NCBI GenBank assembly: GCA_963725395.1
Contig: CAVRYH010000009.1
Location: 366,200-430,199 of the forward strand
Length of the DNA stretch: 64,000 nucleotides
Reading direction: 5' to 3'
DNA from: Bog-756 sp963725395
Lineage (GTDB): Bacteria > Actinomycetota > Acidimicrobiia > Acidimicrobiales > RAAP-2
Shown here: one piece after another, positions 16,552 through 25,659 of the stretch
Numbering within the stretch: the first letter of the stretch is position 1
Layout of the letters: each line of letters begins with the position of its first letter
The notes under the pieces: generated by a model
The model's input: the letters and a program-made list of their open reading frames with translations, nothing else
What the model was told of the DNA's origin: nothing
Databases searched by the model: none
Made by a program: the position numbers and the translations under genes

Positions 16552-18543
16552 GTGGCGTTGATCTCGCTCGTGGCCGTGGTCACCATCCGGCTCACCTTCA
16601 AGAACCTGTTCTCGGTCGTGTTGGCCGTCGCCTTCGTGATCGTGCTGGGCCTGGTGAGCAGCAGGCTTGTCGGGATCACCGTCGGGCGGTGGCGGTCGAT
16701 GTTCACCGCGCTGGTGGGGACGTTGGTCGGCGTGGCCGGCGCCCAGGCCGTCGTGCACGGCCGGTACGACGGGGACGTCGCCTACGCCCTCACCGCCCTG
16801 TTCGGGTTGCTCGCCACCATGGTGCTGCTGATCATCCCCGAGGCCATCGGCCGATCGCGGTCGGTCGACCGTGGACGGCGCACGCGCCGGCTCTGGCTCC
16901 ATCCCATCCGGTGGCTCCGACGGACCTTCGCCCCACTCTCTCGGTCCTGGGAGGTGCTGAGCTCGGCCCGCAAGCACGGGTTGGCCCGCCCGCAGTACCT
17001 GTCGTCCTCGGGCATGGAGTCCGCCGAGTTCGGCCGCCGGCTCCGGCTCACGCTCGAGGACGTCGGAGGGATGTTCGTGAAGTTCGGGCAGATCGCCTCG
17101 ACCCGGAGCGACCTGCTGGCCGAGCCGGTCATCGAGGAGCTGTCCCGTCTCCGCTCGGCGGTGCGACCGATCCCCACCGGGGAGGTGCGGCCACTGGTCG
17201 AGGCCGAACTGGGGCGTCCGATCGAGGAGGTGTTCGCCACGTTCGACCTCGAACCGCTGGCGTCGGCATCCATCGGCCAGGTCCACCGGGCCACGCTCCT
17301 GAGCGGGGAGCCGGTGGTGGTGAAGATCCAGCGACCCGGCCTTGACGACCTGCTCCGGCGGGACGCCACCGTGCTGCGGCTGGCGGCCAGGATCGCCGAG
17401 CGCCGTGTGCCCGAGGCCCGCTCCTTCGGGGTGCGCCGGTTGGCCGACGAACTCATCGCCAGCATGGACCACGAGCTCGACTACCTCCGTGAGGCCGCCA
17501 TGTGCGATCGGCTACGGGCGGTCATCGGCCACGAGGACCCGACCGAGGACGTCATCCGGATCCCCCGTGTCTTCCACGAGCTCTGCACCGACCGCCTTCT
17601 CGTGATGGAGCAGGCTCCCGGGCAGTCCATCGATGCGCCGGGGGCGATCGCCGGAAGCGGGGCCCCGCCGCATCTGCTGGCCGAGGCCCTGCTCAACAGC
17701 TTCCTGCAACAGGTGCTCCAGGGCATGGTGTTCCATGCCGACCCGCACCCGGGCAATCTCATGATCGACGAGTGGGGCCGGCTCTGGCTGCTCGACTTCG
17801 GCGCGGTCGGCCTGCTCGACCCCACCACCCGGCGGGCTCTCCAGGACATCGCCGTCGGCATGAGCGCCGGAGAGCCGATGGTGGTGGCCCGGGCGGTCCG
17901 CCATCTGGCCGGGGCCGAGGCCACCGCCGACCTGCAGGTGCTGGAGAACGACATCGGCCTGCTCATGGTGGAGACGAGCGGCGGCTTCGACCCCTCGCTC
18001 GTCCCCCAGGTCCTGTCGGTGATGTCGCGCCACGGGATGTCCGTGCCGGCGTCGATGACCTCGCTGTCGAAGGCGCTCATCACCCTGGAGGGCACGCTCC
18101 GGGTGATCGACCCCTCCTTCGAGCTGGCCGCCGAGGCCTCGGCGTCGGCCGACGCGCTGAGCGACCACGACCCCGAGATGATGGGCGACCTGTTGCAACA
18201 GGAGCTCCGCCGCTCGCTGCCGTCGCTCCGGGCGCTGCCGGAGCACATCGACGAACTGGCCACCCAGTTGCGGTCCGGCCGGATGAGCGTGCGGGTGGAG
18301 CGCTTCGCCGACCGGGACGAGCGGGTGGTGAGCGGATGGATCGACCGCGCCCTGGTCGCCTTCTTCGGGTGCGTGGGCCTGCTGTCGTCGGGGGTGCTGC
18401 TGGTCGCCGCCGAGCTGGCCCGGTCCTCGGACATCCGGCTGACGCTGCAGTCGATCGGGTTCATCGGCCTGGTGTTCTCCTCCGTGCTGTTCATGCGGTC
18501 GGTGGCCCAGATCCTGCGCCGCGAGCGGACCCTCACGGGTTGA
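16552..18543 (+). CDS. AarF/ABC1/UbiB-family atypical kinase, membrane-anchored
   Basis: The 663-residue protein has an N-terminal membrane region of about three to four helices (1-105), a UbiB-type protein-kinase-like domain, and two C-terminal helices (about 600-650). Family motifs are present: K-F-G-Q (K-x-G-Q) in F-V-K-F-G-Q-I-A-S-T-R-S, A-S-A-S-I-G-Q-V-H (the Ala-rich loop), V-V-V-K-I-Q-R-P, H-A-D-P-H-P-G-N-L and L-L-D-F-G-A-V-G. UbiB proteins bind ATP and support isoprenoid-quinone or lipid metabolism; the true substrate is unknown. It starts at GTG 16552, 220 bases after clpB, and purA follows after 107 bases. Confidence 0.85.
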   Translation: MALISLVAVVTIRLTFKNLFSVVLAVAFVIVLGLVSSRLVGITVGRWRSMFTALVGTLVGVAGAQAVVHGRYDGDVAYALTALFGLLATMVLLIIPEAIGRSRSVDRGRRTRRLWLHPIRWLRRTFAPLSRSWEVLSSARKHGLARPQYLSSSGMESAEFGRRLRLTLEDVGGMFVKFGQIASTRSDLLAEPVIEELSRLRSAVRPIPTGEVRPLVEAELGRPIEEVFATFDLEPLASASIGQVHRATLLSGEPVVVKIQRPGLDDLLRRDATVLRLAARIAERRVPEARSFGVRRLADELIASMDHELDYLREAAMCDRLRAVIGHEDPTEDVIRIPRVFHELCTDRLLVMEQAPGQSIDAPGAIAGSGAPPHLLAEALLNSFLQQVLQGMVFHADPHPGNLMIDEWGRLWLLDFGAVGLLDPTTRRALQDIAVGMSAGEPMVVARAVRHLAGAEATADLQVLENDIGLLMVETSGGFDPSLVPQVLSVMSRHGMSVPASMTSLSKALITLEGTLRVIDPSFELAAEASASADALSDHDPEMMGDLLQQELRRSLPSLRALPEHIDELATQLRSGRMSVRVERFADRDERVVSGWIDRALVAFFGCVGLLSSGVLLVAAELARSSDIRLTLQSIGFIGLVFSSVLFMRSVAQILRRERTLTG

Positions 18544-18607
18544 GCCCGTCCCGTCGCCGGTGGGGCCCGCTGAGGGTGGCCCCGCCGGTGTCGGCCGCTG
18601 TGCGGGC

Positions 18608-18646
18608 TACAATGGTGCGTAATCCGCTTTTCACAACGGAGGAGAG
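18608..18646 (+). promoter_or_regulatory. Candidate promoter and ribosome-binding site of purA
   Basis: TACAAT (18608-18613) is a good -10 in the short gap after the UbiB gene. GGAGGAGA (18639-18646) is a strong Shine-Dalgarno sequence five bases before the purA GTG and decides that start. No convincing -35 is visible. Confidence 0.45.
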
Positions 18647-18650
18647 ACGC

Positions 18651-19931
18651 GTGCCGGCAACCGTCGTCGTCGGGACCCAGTGGGGTGATGAGGGCAAGGG
18701 CAAGCTCACCGACCTCCTGGCCAAGGAGATGGAGCTGGTCGTCCGCTACCAGGGTGGCCACAATGCCGGCCACACCATCGTGGTGGACGGGGAGACGTTC
18801 GCCCTCCAGCTGGTGCCGAGCGGCATCCTCTACGACCACATCACACCGATCATCGGCAACGGCGTGGTCGTCGACCCCACCGTGCTGCTGGCCGAGGTCG
18901 ATACGTTGGAGGCGAAGGGGATCGACACCTCGCGTCTGCTGGTCAGCGGCAACGCCCACCTGATCATGCCGTACCACCACGAGCTGGACCGGTTGACCGA
19001 GCGGTACCTCGGGAAGAACAGCCTCGGCACGACCAAGCGGGGCATCGGCCCGGCCTACGCCGACAAATCGTCGCGGGTCGGCCTGCGGGTCCAGGACCTG
19101 CTCGACCCCAAGATCTTCCGCCAGAAGCTCGACGTGGTCCTGAAGGAGAAGAACTCGATCCTGGCCAAGGTCTACAACCGCCTCCCCCTGTCGGCCGACG
19201 AGATCTGTGCGCACTACCTCGACGAGCTCGCGCCCCGGGTCTCCCCGATGGTGGCCGACACCGTGGGCCTGGTCCACGAGTCGCTCGAACGGGGCGCCCA
19301 TGTCCTGCTCGAGGGGGCCCAGGCCACGTTCCTCGACCTCGACCACGGCACCTATCCGTTCGTCACCTCCTCCAATCCGGTGGCCGGTGGCGCGTGCACG
19401 GGGGCGGGGATCGGCCCGCGCTACATCGACGAGGTCATCGGCATCGCCAAGGCGTACGTGACGCGGGTGGGCAGCGGCCCCTTCCCCACCGAGCTGCTCG
19501 ACGAGGTCGGGGACACTCTGGTCGAACGGGGACACGAGTACGGGGTGAACACCAAGCGCCGCCGCCGGCCCGGCTGGTTCGACGCCGTGATGATGCGCCA
19601 GGCGGTCAGGCTCAACTCGCTCTCCGAGGTGGCCCTCACCAAGCTCGACGTGCTGGACACCTTCGACACGGTGAAGGTGTGCGTGGCCTACGAGGCCAAC
19701 GGCGAGCGGTTCACCCATCCGCCCTACCACCAGTCGATCTTCCACCAGGTGACCCCGGTCTACGAGGAGCTCCCCGGGTGGAAGACCGACATCTCGGGTG
19801 CCACCGAGATCGGCGACCTGCCCCAGGCCGCCCGGGACTACGTCCATTTCCTGGCCGACCAGATCGGCACCCCGGTGCGGCTGGTCGGTGTCGGCCCGGG
19901 TCGCGAGCAGTTCGTTCGCTTCGCGGCATGA
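18651..19931 (+). CDS. purA: Adenylosuccinate synthetase
   Basis: Condenses IMP with aspartate using GTP, the first step from IMP to AMP. The 426-residue product starts with the GTP-binding loop W-G-D-E-G-K-G-K, followed by N-A-G-H-T-I-V. It has L-E-G-A-Q-A-T-F-L-D-L-D-H-G-T-Y-P and the loop V-T-S-S-N-P-V-A-G-G. The frame is open far upstream, but GTG 18651 has a strong ribosome-binding site and the canonical N-terminus. It heads a run of six pur genes with overlapping or near-abutting stops and starts. Confidence 0.97.
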   Translation: MPATVVVGTQWGDEGKGKLTDLLAKEMELVVRYQGGHNAGHTIVVDGETFALQLVPSGILYDHITPIIGNGVVVDPTVLLAEVDTLEAKGIDTSRLLVSGNAHLIMPYHHELDRLTERYLGKNSLGTTKRGIGPAYADKSSRVGLRVQDLLDPKIFRQKLDVVLKEKNSILAKVYNRLPLSADEICAHYLDELAPRVSPMVADTVGLVHESLERGAHVLLEGAQATFLDLDHGTYPFVTSSNPVAGGACTGAGIGPRYIDEVIGIAKAYVTRVGSGPFPTELLDEVGDTLVERGHEYGVNTKRRRRPGWFDAVMMRQAVRLNSLSEVALTKLDVLDTFDTVKVCVAYEANGERFTHPPYHQSIFHQVTPVYEELPGWKTDISGATEIGDLPQAARDYVHFLADQIGTPVRLVGVGPGREQFVRFAA

Positions 19932-21295
19932 GCGAGGGCTCGGAGCCGGGCGCCACCGTCGCATCGGTCTGCGTCGTCGGCTCGGGGGGCCGGGAGCACG
20001 CCCTGGCCGTCGCCCTCGCCCGCACGGCCGACGTGGTCGTGACCCCGGGGAACCCCGGCATCAGCGGCACGACCCCTCAGGGGCACACGATCGCCAGCGT
20101 GGCCACGCCCCCCGAGGACATCGAGGCGGACCTGTACGTCATCGGCCCGGAGGCTCCGTTGGTCGACGGCCTGGCCGACCGGCTGCGGTCCACGGGGAAG
20201 CTGGTGTTCGGACCCGGTGCCGACGGGGCCCGACTGGAGGGCTCCAAGGCGTTCATGAAGCAGATCCTCGAAGAGGCCGGTGTGCCCACGGCCCGGTTCC
20301 AGGTGTTCGACGAGCCGGCGGCGGCCAAGGCCTTCCTGCGTAGCCTCCCGGGACCGTGGGTCATCAAGACCGACGGCTTGGCCTCGGGCAAGGGGGTGCT
20401 GGTCACCGACTCGTTGGTCGAGGCCGAGGCGGACATCGACGCCAAGCTCTCCGGTGGGTCCTTCGGCGCCGCCGGCCGGCGGGTGGTCGTCGAGGAGGGA
20501 CTCACCGGCCCCGAGTGCTCGCTGCTCGTGCTGTGCGACGGCGAGCGTCTGGCCGCTCTCGCCCCCGCCCAGGACTTCAAGCGGCGCGACGACCTCGACA
20601 TCGGTCCCAACACGGGGGGAATGGGGGCCTACTCGCCGGTCCCCTTCGTCGACGACCGCCTCGTCGACCGGCTGGTCGAGGAGGCAGTGGCCCCCTTGGT
20701 CGGTGCCCTCCGCTCACGGGGCATCGACTATCGGGGGGTCCTCTACGCCGGGCTCATGCTCACTCCCGACGGCCCGAAGGTGCTCGAGTTCAACGTCCGG
20801 TTCGGCGACCCGGAGACCCAGGTGGTGCTGCCCCGGCTCCGGGGAGACCTGGCCGGGTTGTTGGCCGAGGTGGCGGCCGGCCGCCTGACCACGGTGCCCC
20901 GGTTCTCGGACTCGGCGGCCGTATGCGTGGTGATGGCGTCCGAGGGCTATCCGGAGGCTCCACGCACCGGCGACGTCATCGCCGGGCTCGCGGACGCGTC
21001 GGTCGTCCCCGGGGTGACCGTCTACCACGCCGGGACCGCGCCGGGCGGCCCGCCGGGCGGCCCTGACGGCACCGGACCGGTCGTGGTCACGGCGGGCGGC
21101 AGGGTGCTGGGCGTCACAGCTCTGGGCCCGTCGCTGGAGGAGGCCCGTGAACTCGCCTACCGCGGCGTGGCGGCCATCTCGTGGCCCGGTGCCCGGTTCC
21201 GCTCCGACATCGCACAGGCCGCGGTCGACCATCAGGGGGACCCGGGGGCACCGGTCCGTGCGGGGGCCTCGGGCCACCACGAGGTGGCCAGGTGA
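19928..21295 (+). CDS. purD: Phosphoribosylamine-glycine ligase (GARS)
   Basis: Second step of purine synthesis: ligates glycine to phosphoribosylamine with ATP. The 455-residue ATP-grasp protein has the N-terminal V-V-G-S-G-G-R-E-H-A-L motif, K-T-D-G-L-A-S-G-K-G-V in the ATP-binding lobe, N-T-G-G-M-G-A-Y-S-P and E-F-N-V-R-F-G-D-P-E-T-Q. The last 20 or so residues are a lineage-specific tail. ATG 19928 overlaps the purA stop (ATGA), which fixes the start. Confidence 0.96.
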   Translation: MSEGSEPGATVASVCVVGSGGREHALAVALARTADVVVTPGNPGISGTTPQGHTIASVATPPEDIEADLYVIGPEAPLVDGLADRLRSTGKLVFGPGADGARLEGSKAFMKQILEEAGVPTARFQVFDEPAAAKAFLRSLPGPWVIKTDGLASGKGVLVTDSLVEAEADIDAKLSGGSFGAAGRRVVVEEGLTGPECSLLVLCDGERLAALAPAQDFKRRDDLDIGPNTGGMGAYSPVPFVDDRLVDRLVEEAVAPLVGALRSRGIDYRGVLYAGLMLTPDGPKVLEFNVRFGDPETQVVLPRLRGDLAGLLAEVAAGRLTTVPRFSDSAAVCVVMASEGYPEAPRTGDVIAGLADASVVPGVTVYHAGTAPGGPPGGPDGTGPVVVTAGGRVLGVTALGPSLEEARELAYRGVAAISWPGARFRSDIAQAAVDHQGDPGAPVRAGASGHHEVAR

Positions 21296-22620
21296 TCCCG
21301 CGCTATTCGCCTCCCGAGATGGCCGCCCTCTTCTCCGACGAGGCCCGGTTCGCCATGTGGCTGCGGGTCGAGCTGTTGGCCACCGAGGGTTGGGCCGAGG
21401 TGGGCGACGTGCCGGCCGGGGTGGCGAAGGTCTGCCGTGAGCGCGCCCCCGAGGTCGATGCCGCCTTCGTCGAGGCGGTCGCCAAGCGAGAACGCGTCAC
21501 CGACCATGACGTCGCCGCCTTCGTCGACGTGGTCCAGGAGGCCATCGGACAGCCCGACGGATCGTGGATCCATTACGGCCTCACGTCCTCGGACGTGGTC
21601 GACACCGCGCTCTGCGCCACCCTGACCCGGGCGGCCGACCTGCTCATCGAGGCCAGCGCCCTACTGGTGGGGGCACTGCGCTCCCGCGCCGTCGAGCTCA
21701 TCGCCACCCCGGTCACCGGCCGCACCCACGGCATGCATGCCGAGCCGACCACCTTCGGGGCCAAGTTCTCGCTGTGGGCGCTGCAGGCCGATCGCGACCT
21801 TCAACGGTTGCGGGCGGCCAGAGAGCGGGTGTCGGTGGGCAAGCTGTCGGGTGCCGTCGGCACCTACTCCAACATCGACCCGCGCGTCGAGGAGCACGTG
21901 TGCCGGTCCCTCGGTCTGACCCCGACACCGGCCACCCAGGTCGTGGCCCGTGACCGCCACGCGGAGTACCTGTGGGCCTGCGCCTCGGTGGGCGCCACCA
22001 TCGAACTCATCGCCACCGAGGTCCGGCACCTGGCCCGGAGCGAATTGGGTGAGGCCGAAGAGCCGTTCAGACCGGGACAGAAGGGCTCTTCGGCCATGCC
22101 CCACAAACGCAACCCCATCCTGTCCGAGCGGCTGTGCGGCCTGGCCCGGGTGCTCCGCGGCTATCTATCGGCCGGGCTGGAGGATGTCGCGCTCTGGCAC
22201 GAGAGGGACATCTCCCACAGCTCGGTGGAGCGGGTGGTGCTCCCCGACGCCAGCACGCTCACCCTCTACATGCTTCAGAAGGCCACCGGCCTCGTCGAGG
22301 GACTGGTCGTCCACCCCGAGCGGGCTCTGGCCACACTGACCGAGGGCAGCTTCGGCCTCGTGTTCAGCCAATCGGTGCTCCTGGCCCTGGTCAGCGGGGG
22401 GCTGACCAGGGATGCCGCCTACCGCATCGTGCAGCGTGACGCCCGGGCCGCCTGGGCCGAGGGTCGCCCGTTCCGGACGGTGCTCGAGGAGGATCCCGAG
22501 GTGACGCTGTCCTCGGCTGCGCTCGATCAGGCATTCGACCTCACGCGTACGCTCCGTCATGTCCACCGGTTCACCGACGCCCTCTCTGGACTGGGTGATC
22601 CGGGAGGGACCGGGTCGTGA
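21292..22620 (+). CDS. purB: Adenylosuccinate lyase
   Basis: Acts twice in the pathway: SAICAR to AICAR, and adenylosuccinate to AMP, each with loss of fumarate. The 442-residue product has the fumarase/aspartase-superfamily signature S-S-A-M-P-H-K-R-N-P around residue 264 and the catalytic T-G-R-T-H-G-M-H-A-E region near 143. GTG 21292 overlaps the purD stop (GTGA) and gives the expected I-P-R-Y-S-P-P-E-M start. Direct coupling to purC matches consecutive reactions. Confidence 0.96.
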   Translation: MIPRYSPPEMAALFSDEARFAMWLRVELLATEGWAEVGDVPAGVAKVCRERAPEVDAAFVEAVAKRERVTDHDVAAFVDVVQEAIGQPDGSWIHYGLTSSDVVDTALCATLTRAADLLIEASALLVGALRSRAVELIATPVTGRTHGMHAEPTTFGAKFSLWALQADRDLQRLRAARERVSVGKLSGAVGTYSNIDPRVEEHVCRSLGLTPTPATQVVARDRHAEYLWACASVGATIELIATEVRHLARSELGEAEEPFRPGQKGSSAMPHKRNPILSERLCGLARVLRGYLSAGLEDVALWHERDISHSSVERVVLPDASTLTLYMLQKATGLVEGLVVHPERALATLTEGSFGLVFSQSVLLALVSGGLTRDAAYRIVQRDARAAWAEGRPFRTVLEEDPEVTLSSAALDQAFDLTRTLRHVHRFTDALSGLGDPGGTGS

Positions 22621-23522
22621 CCGCCTCTCGGCGTCCCCTGCCCCTCGTCCACTCCGGCAAGGTCCGCGACCTCTACGACGCCGGAGACGACCGGCTGGTG
22701 ATGGTGACCTCCGACCGGATCTCCGCCTTCGACGTCATCATGGACGAGCCCATCCCCGAAAAGGGACGCGTGCTCACCGCCATGACCGTCTACTGGCTGG
22801 GTGCCCTCTCCGACCTGGCGCCCGACCATCTCATCAGCGCCGACGTCGCCGACCTCCCCGAGGAAGTCGCCACCCTGCCCGGGGGCCTCGAATGGCTGGC
22901 CGGGCGCACGATGCTGGTGCGGAGAGCCCAGATGCTCGACATCGAGTGCATCGTCCGGGGCTACCTGGCCGGTTCCGCCTACAAGGAGTACGAGCGGTCG
23001 GGGACCGTCCACGGGACACCGATCCCACCGGGGCTGCGTCATGCCGACCGTCTCCCCGAGCCCATGTTCACACCGTCGACGAAGGCGCCGGTCGGCGGCA
23101 AGGACCTCAACATCAACATGGCCGACGCCATCGACCTGGTGGGCCGGGAGGCCGCCACCGCAGCCGCCGAGCTCTGCCTCGCCGCCTACACCAGGGCGGC
23201 TGCCCGCGCCGAGGAGGTCGGGATCGTCATCTGTGACACCAAGTTCGAGCTCGGCTACATCGACGGCGAGCTGTCCCTCTGCGACGAGGTGCTGACCCCG
23301 GACTCCTCGCGGTTCTGGTCGGCCGACGACTGCGCTCCGGGGACCAACCCGCCGTCGTTCGACAAGCAGCCCCTGCGGGACTGGCTCGAAGAGCAGCCGT
23401 GGGACAAGCAACCGCCGCCGCCGGCTCTTCCCGAGGCGATCGTCGAAGCCACGTCCACCCGGTACGTCGACGCCTACGAACGGGTCTGCCGACGTTCCCT
23501 GCGCGACTGGTACGGTGCCTGA
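22617..23522 (+). CDS. purC: SAICAR synthetase
   Basis: Couples CAIR to aspartate with ATP. The 301-residue product has the family motifs H-S-G-K-V-R-D-L-Y near the start, T-S-D-R-I-S-A-F-D-V, C-I-V-R-G-Y-L-A-G-S, and the D-T-K-F-E-L-G ATP/Mg segment near 204. GTG 22617 overlaps the purB stop. No purE or purK is visible in the window, so AIR carboxylation must be encoded elsewhere. Confidence 0.96.
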   Translation: MTASRRPLPLVHSGKVRDLYDAGDDRLVMVTSDRISAFDVIMDEPIPEKGRVLTAMTVYWLGALSDLAPDHLISADVADLPEEVATLPGGLEWLAGRTMLVRRAQMLDIECIVRGYLAGSAYKEYERSGTVHGTPIPPGLRHADRLPEPMFTPSTKAPVGGKDLNINMADAIDLVGREAATAAAELCLAAYTRAAARAEEVGIVICDTKFELGYIDGELSLCDEVLTPDSSRFWSADDCAPGTNPPSFDKQPLRDWLEEQPWDKQPPPPALPEAIVEATSTRYVDAYERVCRRSLRDWYGA

Positions 23523-23524
23523 TC

Positions 23525-23800
23525 ATGGCCGGGACCACCAACTTCTCCGTGCTGGTCGAGGTCCGACTGAGGGAGGGGATCGCCGACCCGCAGGGGGCGA
23601 CCATCGAGCGGGCCCTGCCCGCCCTCGGACTGGGTGGGGTCACCGGGGTCCGGGCGGGAAAGTCGTTCCGGTTCGTTGTCGACGCCGTCGACGACGACGA
23701 CGCGCTGGCGAAGGCCACCGTGGTGGCCGACCGCCTCCTGGCCAACCCGGTCATCGAGGAGTCGTCCGTGTCGGTGGAAGCGAAGGGCTCGGACACCTGA
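23525..23800 (+). CDS. purS: FGAM synthase subunit PurS
   Basis: Small subunit that bridges PurL and PurQ and channels ammonia in the three-part FGAM synthase. The 91-residue product has the PurS pattern V-E-V-R-L-R-E-G-I-A-D-P-Q-G, then G-V-R-A-G-K-S-F-R-F, and a C-terminal C-L-L/R-L-L-A-N-P-V-I-E-type segment (here R-L-L-A-N-P-V-I-E). ATG 23525 is two bases after the purC stop, and purQ overlaps its TGA by one base. Confidence 0.94.
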   Translation: MAGTTNFSVLVEVRLREGIADPQGATIERALPALGLGGVTGVRAGKSFRFVVDAVDDDDALAKATVVADRLLANPVIEESSVSVEAKGSDT

Positions 23801-24492
23801 TGGCCCCGCGTCTCGGGGTGGTCATGTTCCCCGGAACCAATTGCGAACACGACGCCGTCCTGGCCGTGGAGCGGCTGGGTGCCGAGGCGGACCTGGTGTG
23901 GCACGGCGACACGTCGGTGGCCGGCTACGACGCGCTCATCCTGCCGGGCGGCTTCGCCCACGGGGACTATCTCCGCCCCGGCGCCATCGCCCGGTTCTCA
24001 CCGGTCATGGGGGCGGTCGGCCGGTTCGCCGCCGGGGGTGGACCGGTGGTCGGCATCTGCAACGGATTCCAGGTTCTCACCGAGGCCGGGCTACTGCCCG
24101 GCGCCCTCCAGAAGAACCGTGGGTTGCGCTTTTTGTGTACGACGGTGTCCGTGCGGGTGGAGTCGGCCGAATCCGTGCTCACCGCTGGCCTTGCCGTGGG
24201 CACCGAGCTCCGCATCCCCATCAACCACTTCGAGGGGAACTACACCTGTGACGCGGCGACACTGGCCCGGTTGACAGGGGAGGACCGGATCATCCTCCGT
24301 TACGTGGACAACCCCAACGGCTCGGTCGACGACATCGCCGGGGTCTGCAACGAGGCCCGGAACGTGGTGGGTCTCATGCCCCATCCCGAGCGCGCCGCCG
24401 ACCCGTTGCTCGGCTCGTCGGACGGATCGGTCCTCCTCGGTGCGCTGCTCGCCTCGGCCTCACTGCGTGGCTCGGGCGAGTCGGCCGCCTGA
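23800..24492 (+). CDS. purQ: FGAM synthase glutaminase subunit PurQ
   Basis: Class I glutamine amidotransferase that supplies ammonia to PurL. The 230-residue product has F-P-G-T-N-C-E-H-D near the start, the oxyanion strand L-P-G-G-F-A-H-G-D-Y-L, the nucleophile Cys in G-I-C-N-G-F-Q-V-L, and the His-Glu pair in M-P-H-P-E-R. ATG 23800 overlaps the last base of purS TGA. Last gene of the first pur block; purL lies 1.2 kb further on as a separate unit. Confidence 0.96.
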   Translation: MAPRLGVVMFPGTNCEHDAVLAVERLGAEADLVWHGDTSVAGYDALILPGGFAHGDYLRPGAIARFSPVMGAVGRFAAGGGPVVGICNGFQVLTEAGLLPGALQKNRGLRFLCTTVSVRVESAESVLTAGLAVGTELRIPINHFEGNYTCDAATLARLTGEDRIILRYVDNPNGSVDDIAGVCNEARNVVGLMPHPERAADPLLGSSDGSVLLGALLASASLRGSGESAA

Positions 24493-24558
24493 CTCGCAGC
24501 TCCGGCCCCTCTTAGGCGAGCGGTCGGGCCGGGCCACCACCGAGGGCTGGTCTGCCGT

Positions 24559-24990
24559 TCAGCTGCGCGAGCGGGGGATCTTCGCCTGTTGGAGCACCGA
24601 GGCGCTCACGCCGACGGTCCGCCAGGCCGAATAGGAGATGCCCTTGCGTTCGCCGTAGACGCGGGCGACCTTGATGAAATTCTTCTCCAGGGCGGCCATG
24701 TCCACCGTCTCGCCGGTGTGGGACAGTTCGGCCTCAAGGCGTTGCTTCTCCTCCACCAGGTGGAGGCGGCTCAACGGGTCGGCGTCGGCCAGGCTGGCGT
24801 CGATGGCGGCCAACCGCTTCTTGATCGACTCGGGTGTGCGCTTGCGACCGCGACGGGGCCGGGACGACTCGAGGGCCTCGAGGTAGCGGCGGACGATTCG
24901 TCCCTCCTCGCGCCCCCGGGCGAGCGCAGCTTTGTGGTCGTCCGACATCGGGGTCTTTTTGCGTGATTTCGTAGCATTGGTTGCGGCCAT
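24559..24990 (-). CDS. Conserved small basic protein, function unknown
   Basis: The 143-residue product has a Lys/Arg-rich N-terminus, a highly charged helix (G-R-E-E-G-R-I-V-R-R-Y-L-E-A-L), a basic R-P-R-R-G-R-K-R-T-P-E-S-I-K-K-R segment, and a likely coiled coil (about 60-100). It ends with a compact E-R-K-G-I-S-Y-S-A-W-R-x-V-G-V region that looks like a small helical DNA-binding unit. I have the impression that this architecture recurs in Actinobacteria as an unnamed protein. ATG 24990 is chosen over a longer frame from 25161 because the extra 57 residues lack its character. It lies antisense between purQ and purL. Confidence 0.6.
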   Translation of the reverse strand: MAATNATKSRKKTPMSDDHKAALARGREEGRIVRRYLEALESSRPRRGRKRTPESIKKRLAAIDASLADADPLSRLHLVEEKQRLEAELSHTGETVDMAALEKNFIKVARVYGERKGISYSAWRTVGVSASVLQQAKIPRSRS

Positions 24991-25659
24991 GGCGAGAGCA
25001 TCCCAGAGTTGTCCATTGTTGGCAACCCCCGGAAATTTCGGGAGGAGCACAAGGTGGCTCGTTCGCCATGATTCCGATCCGTCATTGGGAACACTGGAGG
25101 GTGTTGGAACATAATCGACCGATGGTTTCCGTCGGTCCCCGTCATCGGCAGGAGCGTTCATTGACGATCACACGGGAGCGGCCGTGTCCCCCATAGGGGC
25201 TGATTCGGGCCCTATCGGATCCACCCGGGACCGGAGTTCCCGGCGCTTCGGACGGCTGAGAGCCGGAGGAAACGGGTCACCGGAGGGCTACCTCACCTAT
25301 CGGATTGATGGCGAGTGGGTGGATGAGCGACGCCTGCTCGATGAGATCGGGGTCTATGGGACTGCGGTTATTTCCGGCTGTCGGACCGAGCGGTGTGGCG
25401 GTTGGTGGGAAGGTCCCGATGTCGTCGTGTCCCGTGCTGGGGTCACCCCCCGTGTCGGATTCGGGTTCTCCGTGCCGGTCGTTGGGCGGGATGGACGCCG
25501 ACGCTTCACCGGGTATGGCGACGCCGATTGGGCGGGAGGCGCCACTATGTCGAGGGTCGCCCGCACCCCGCGGCCGGCGCAATGGATGGCGGACCGACCC
25601 CCGTCCCCGTTCGCGGCGGGCCGACGGTGGTGCGTCCACGGCCGGGTACGCTCGGCGCG
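24991..25659. other. Intergenic region between the small basic gene and purL
   Basis: No gene is convincing. A rightward frame 25184-25735 exists but overlaps the purL start and has no recognisable motif. CATAAT (25110-25115), with TTGGGA 19 bases upstream, is a possible rightward promoter. TACGCT (25647-25652) sits seven bases before the purL ATG. Base composition is slightly less G+C-biased than the flanking genes, so a decayed gene cannot be excluded. Confidence 0.4.
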
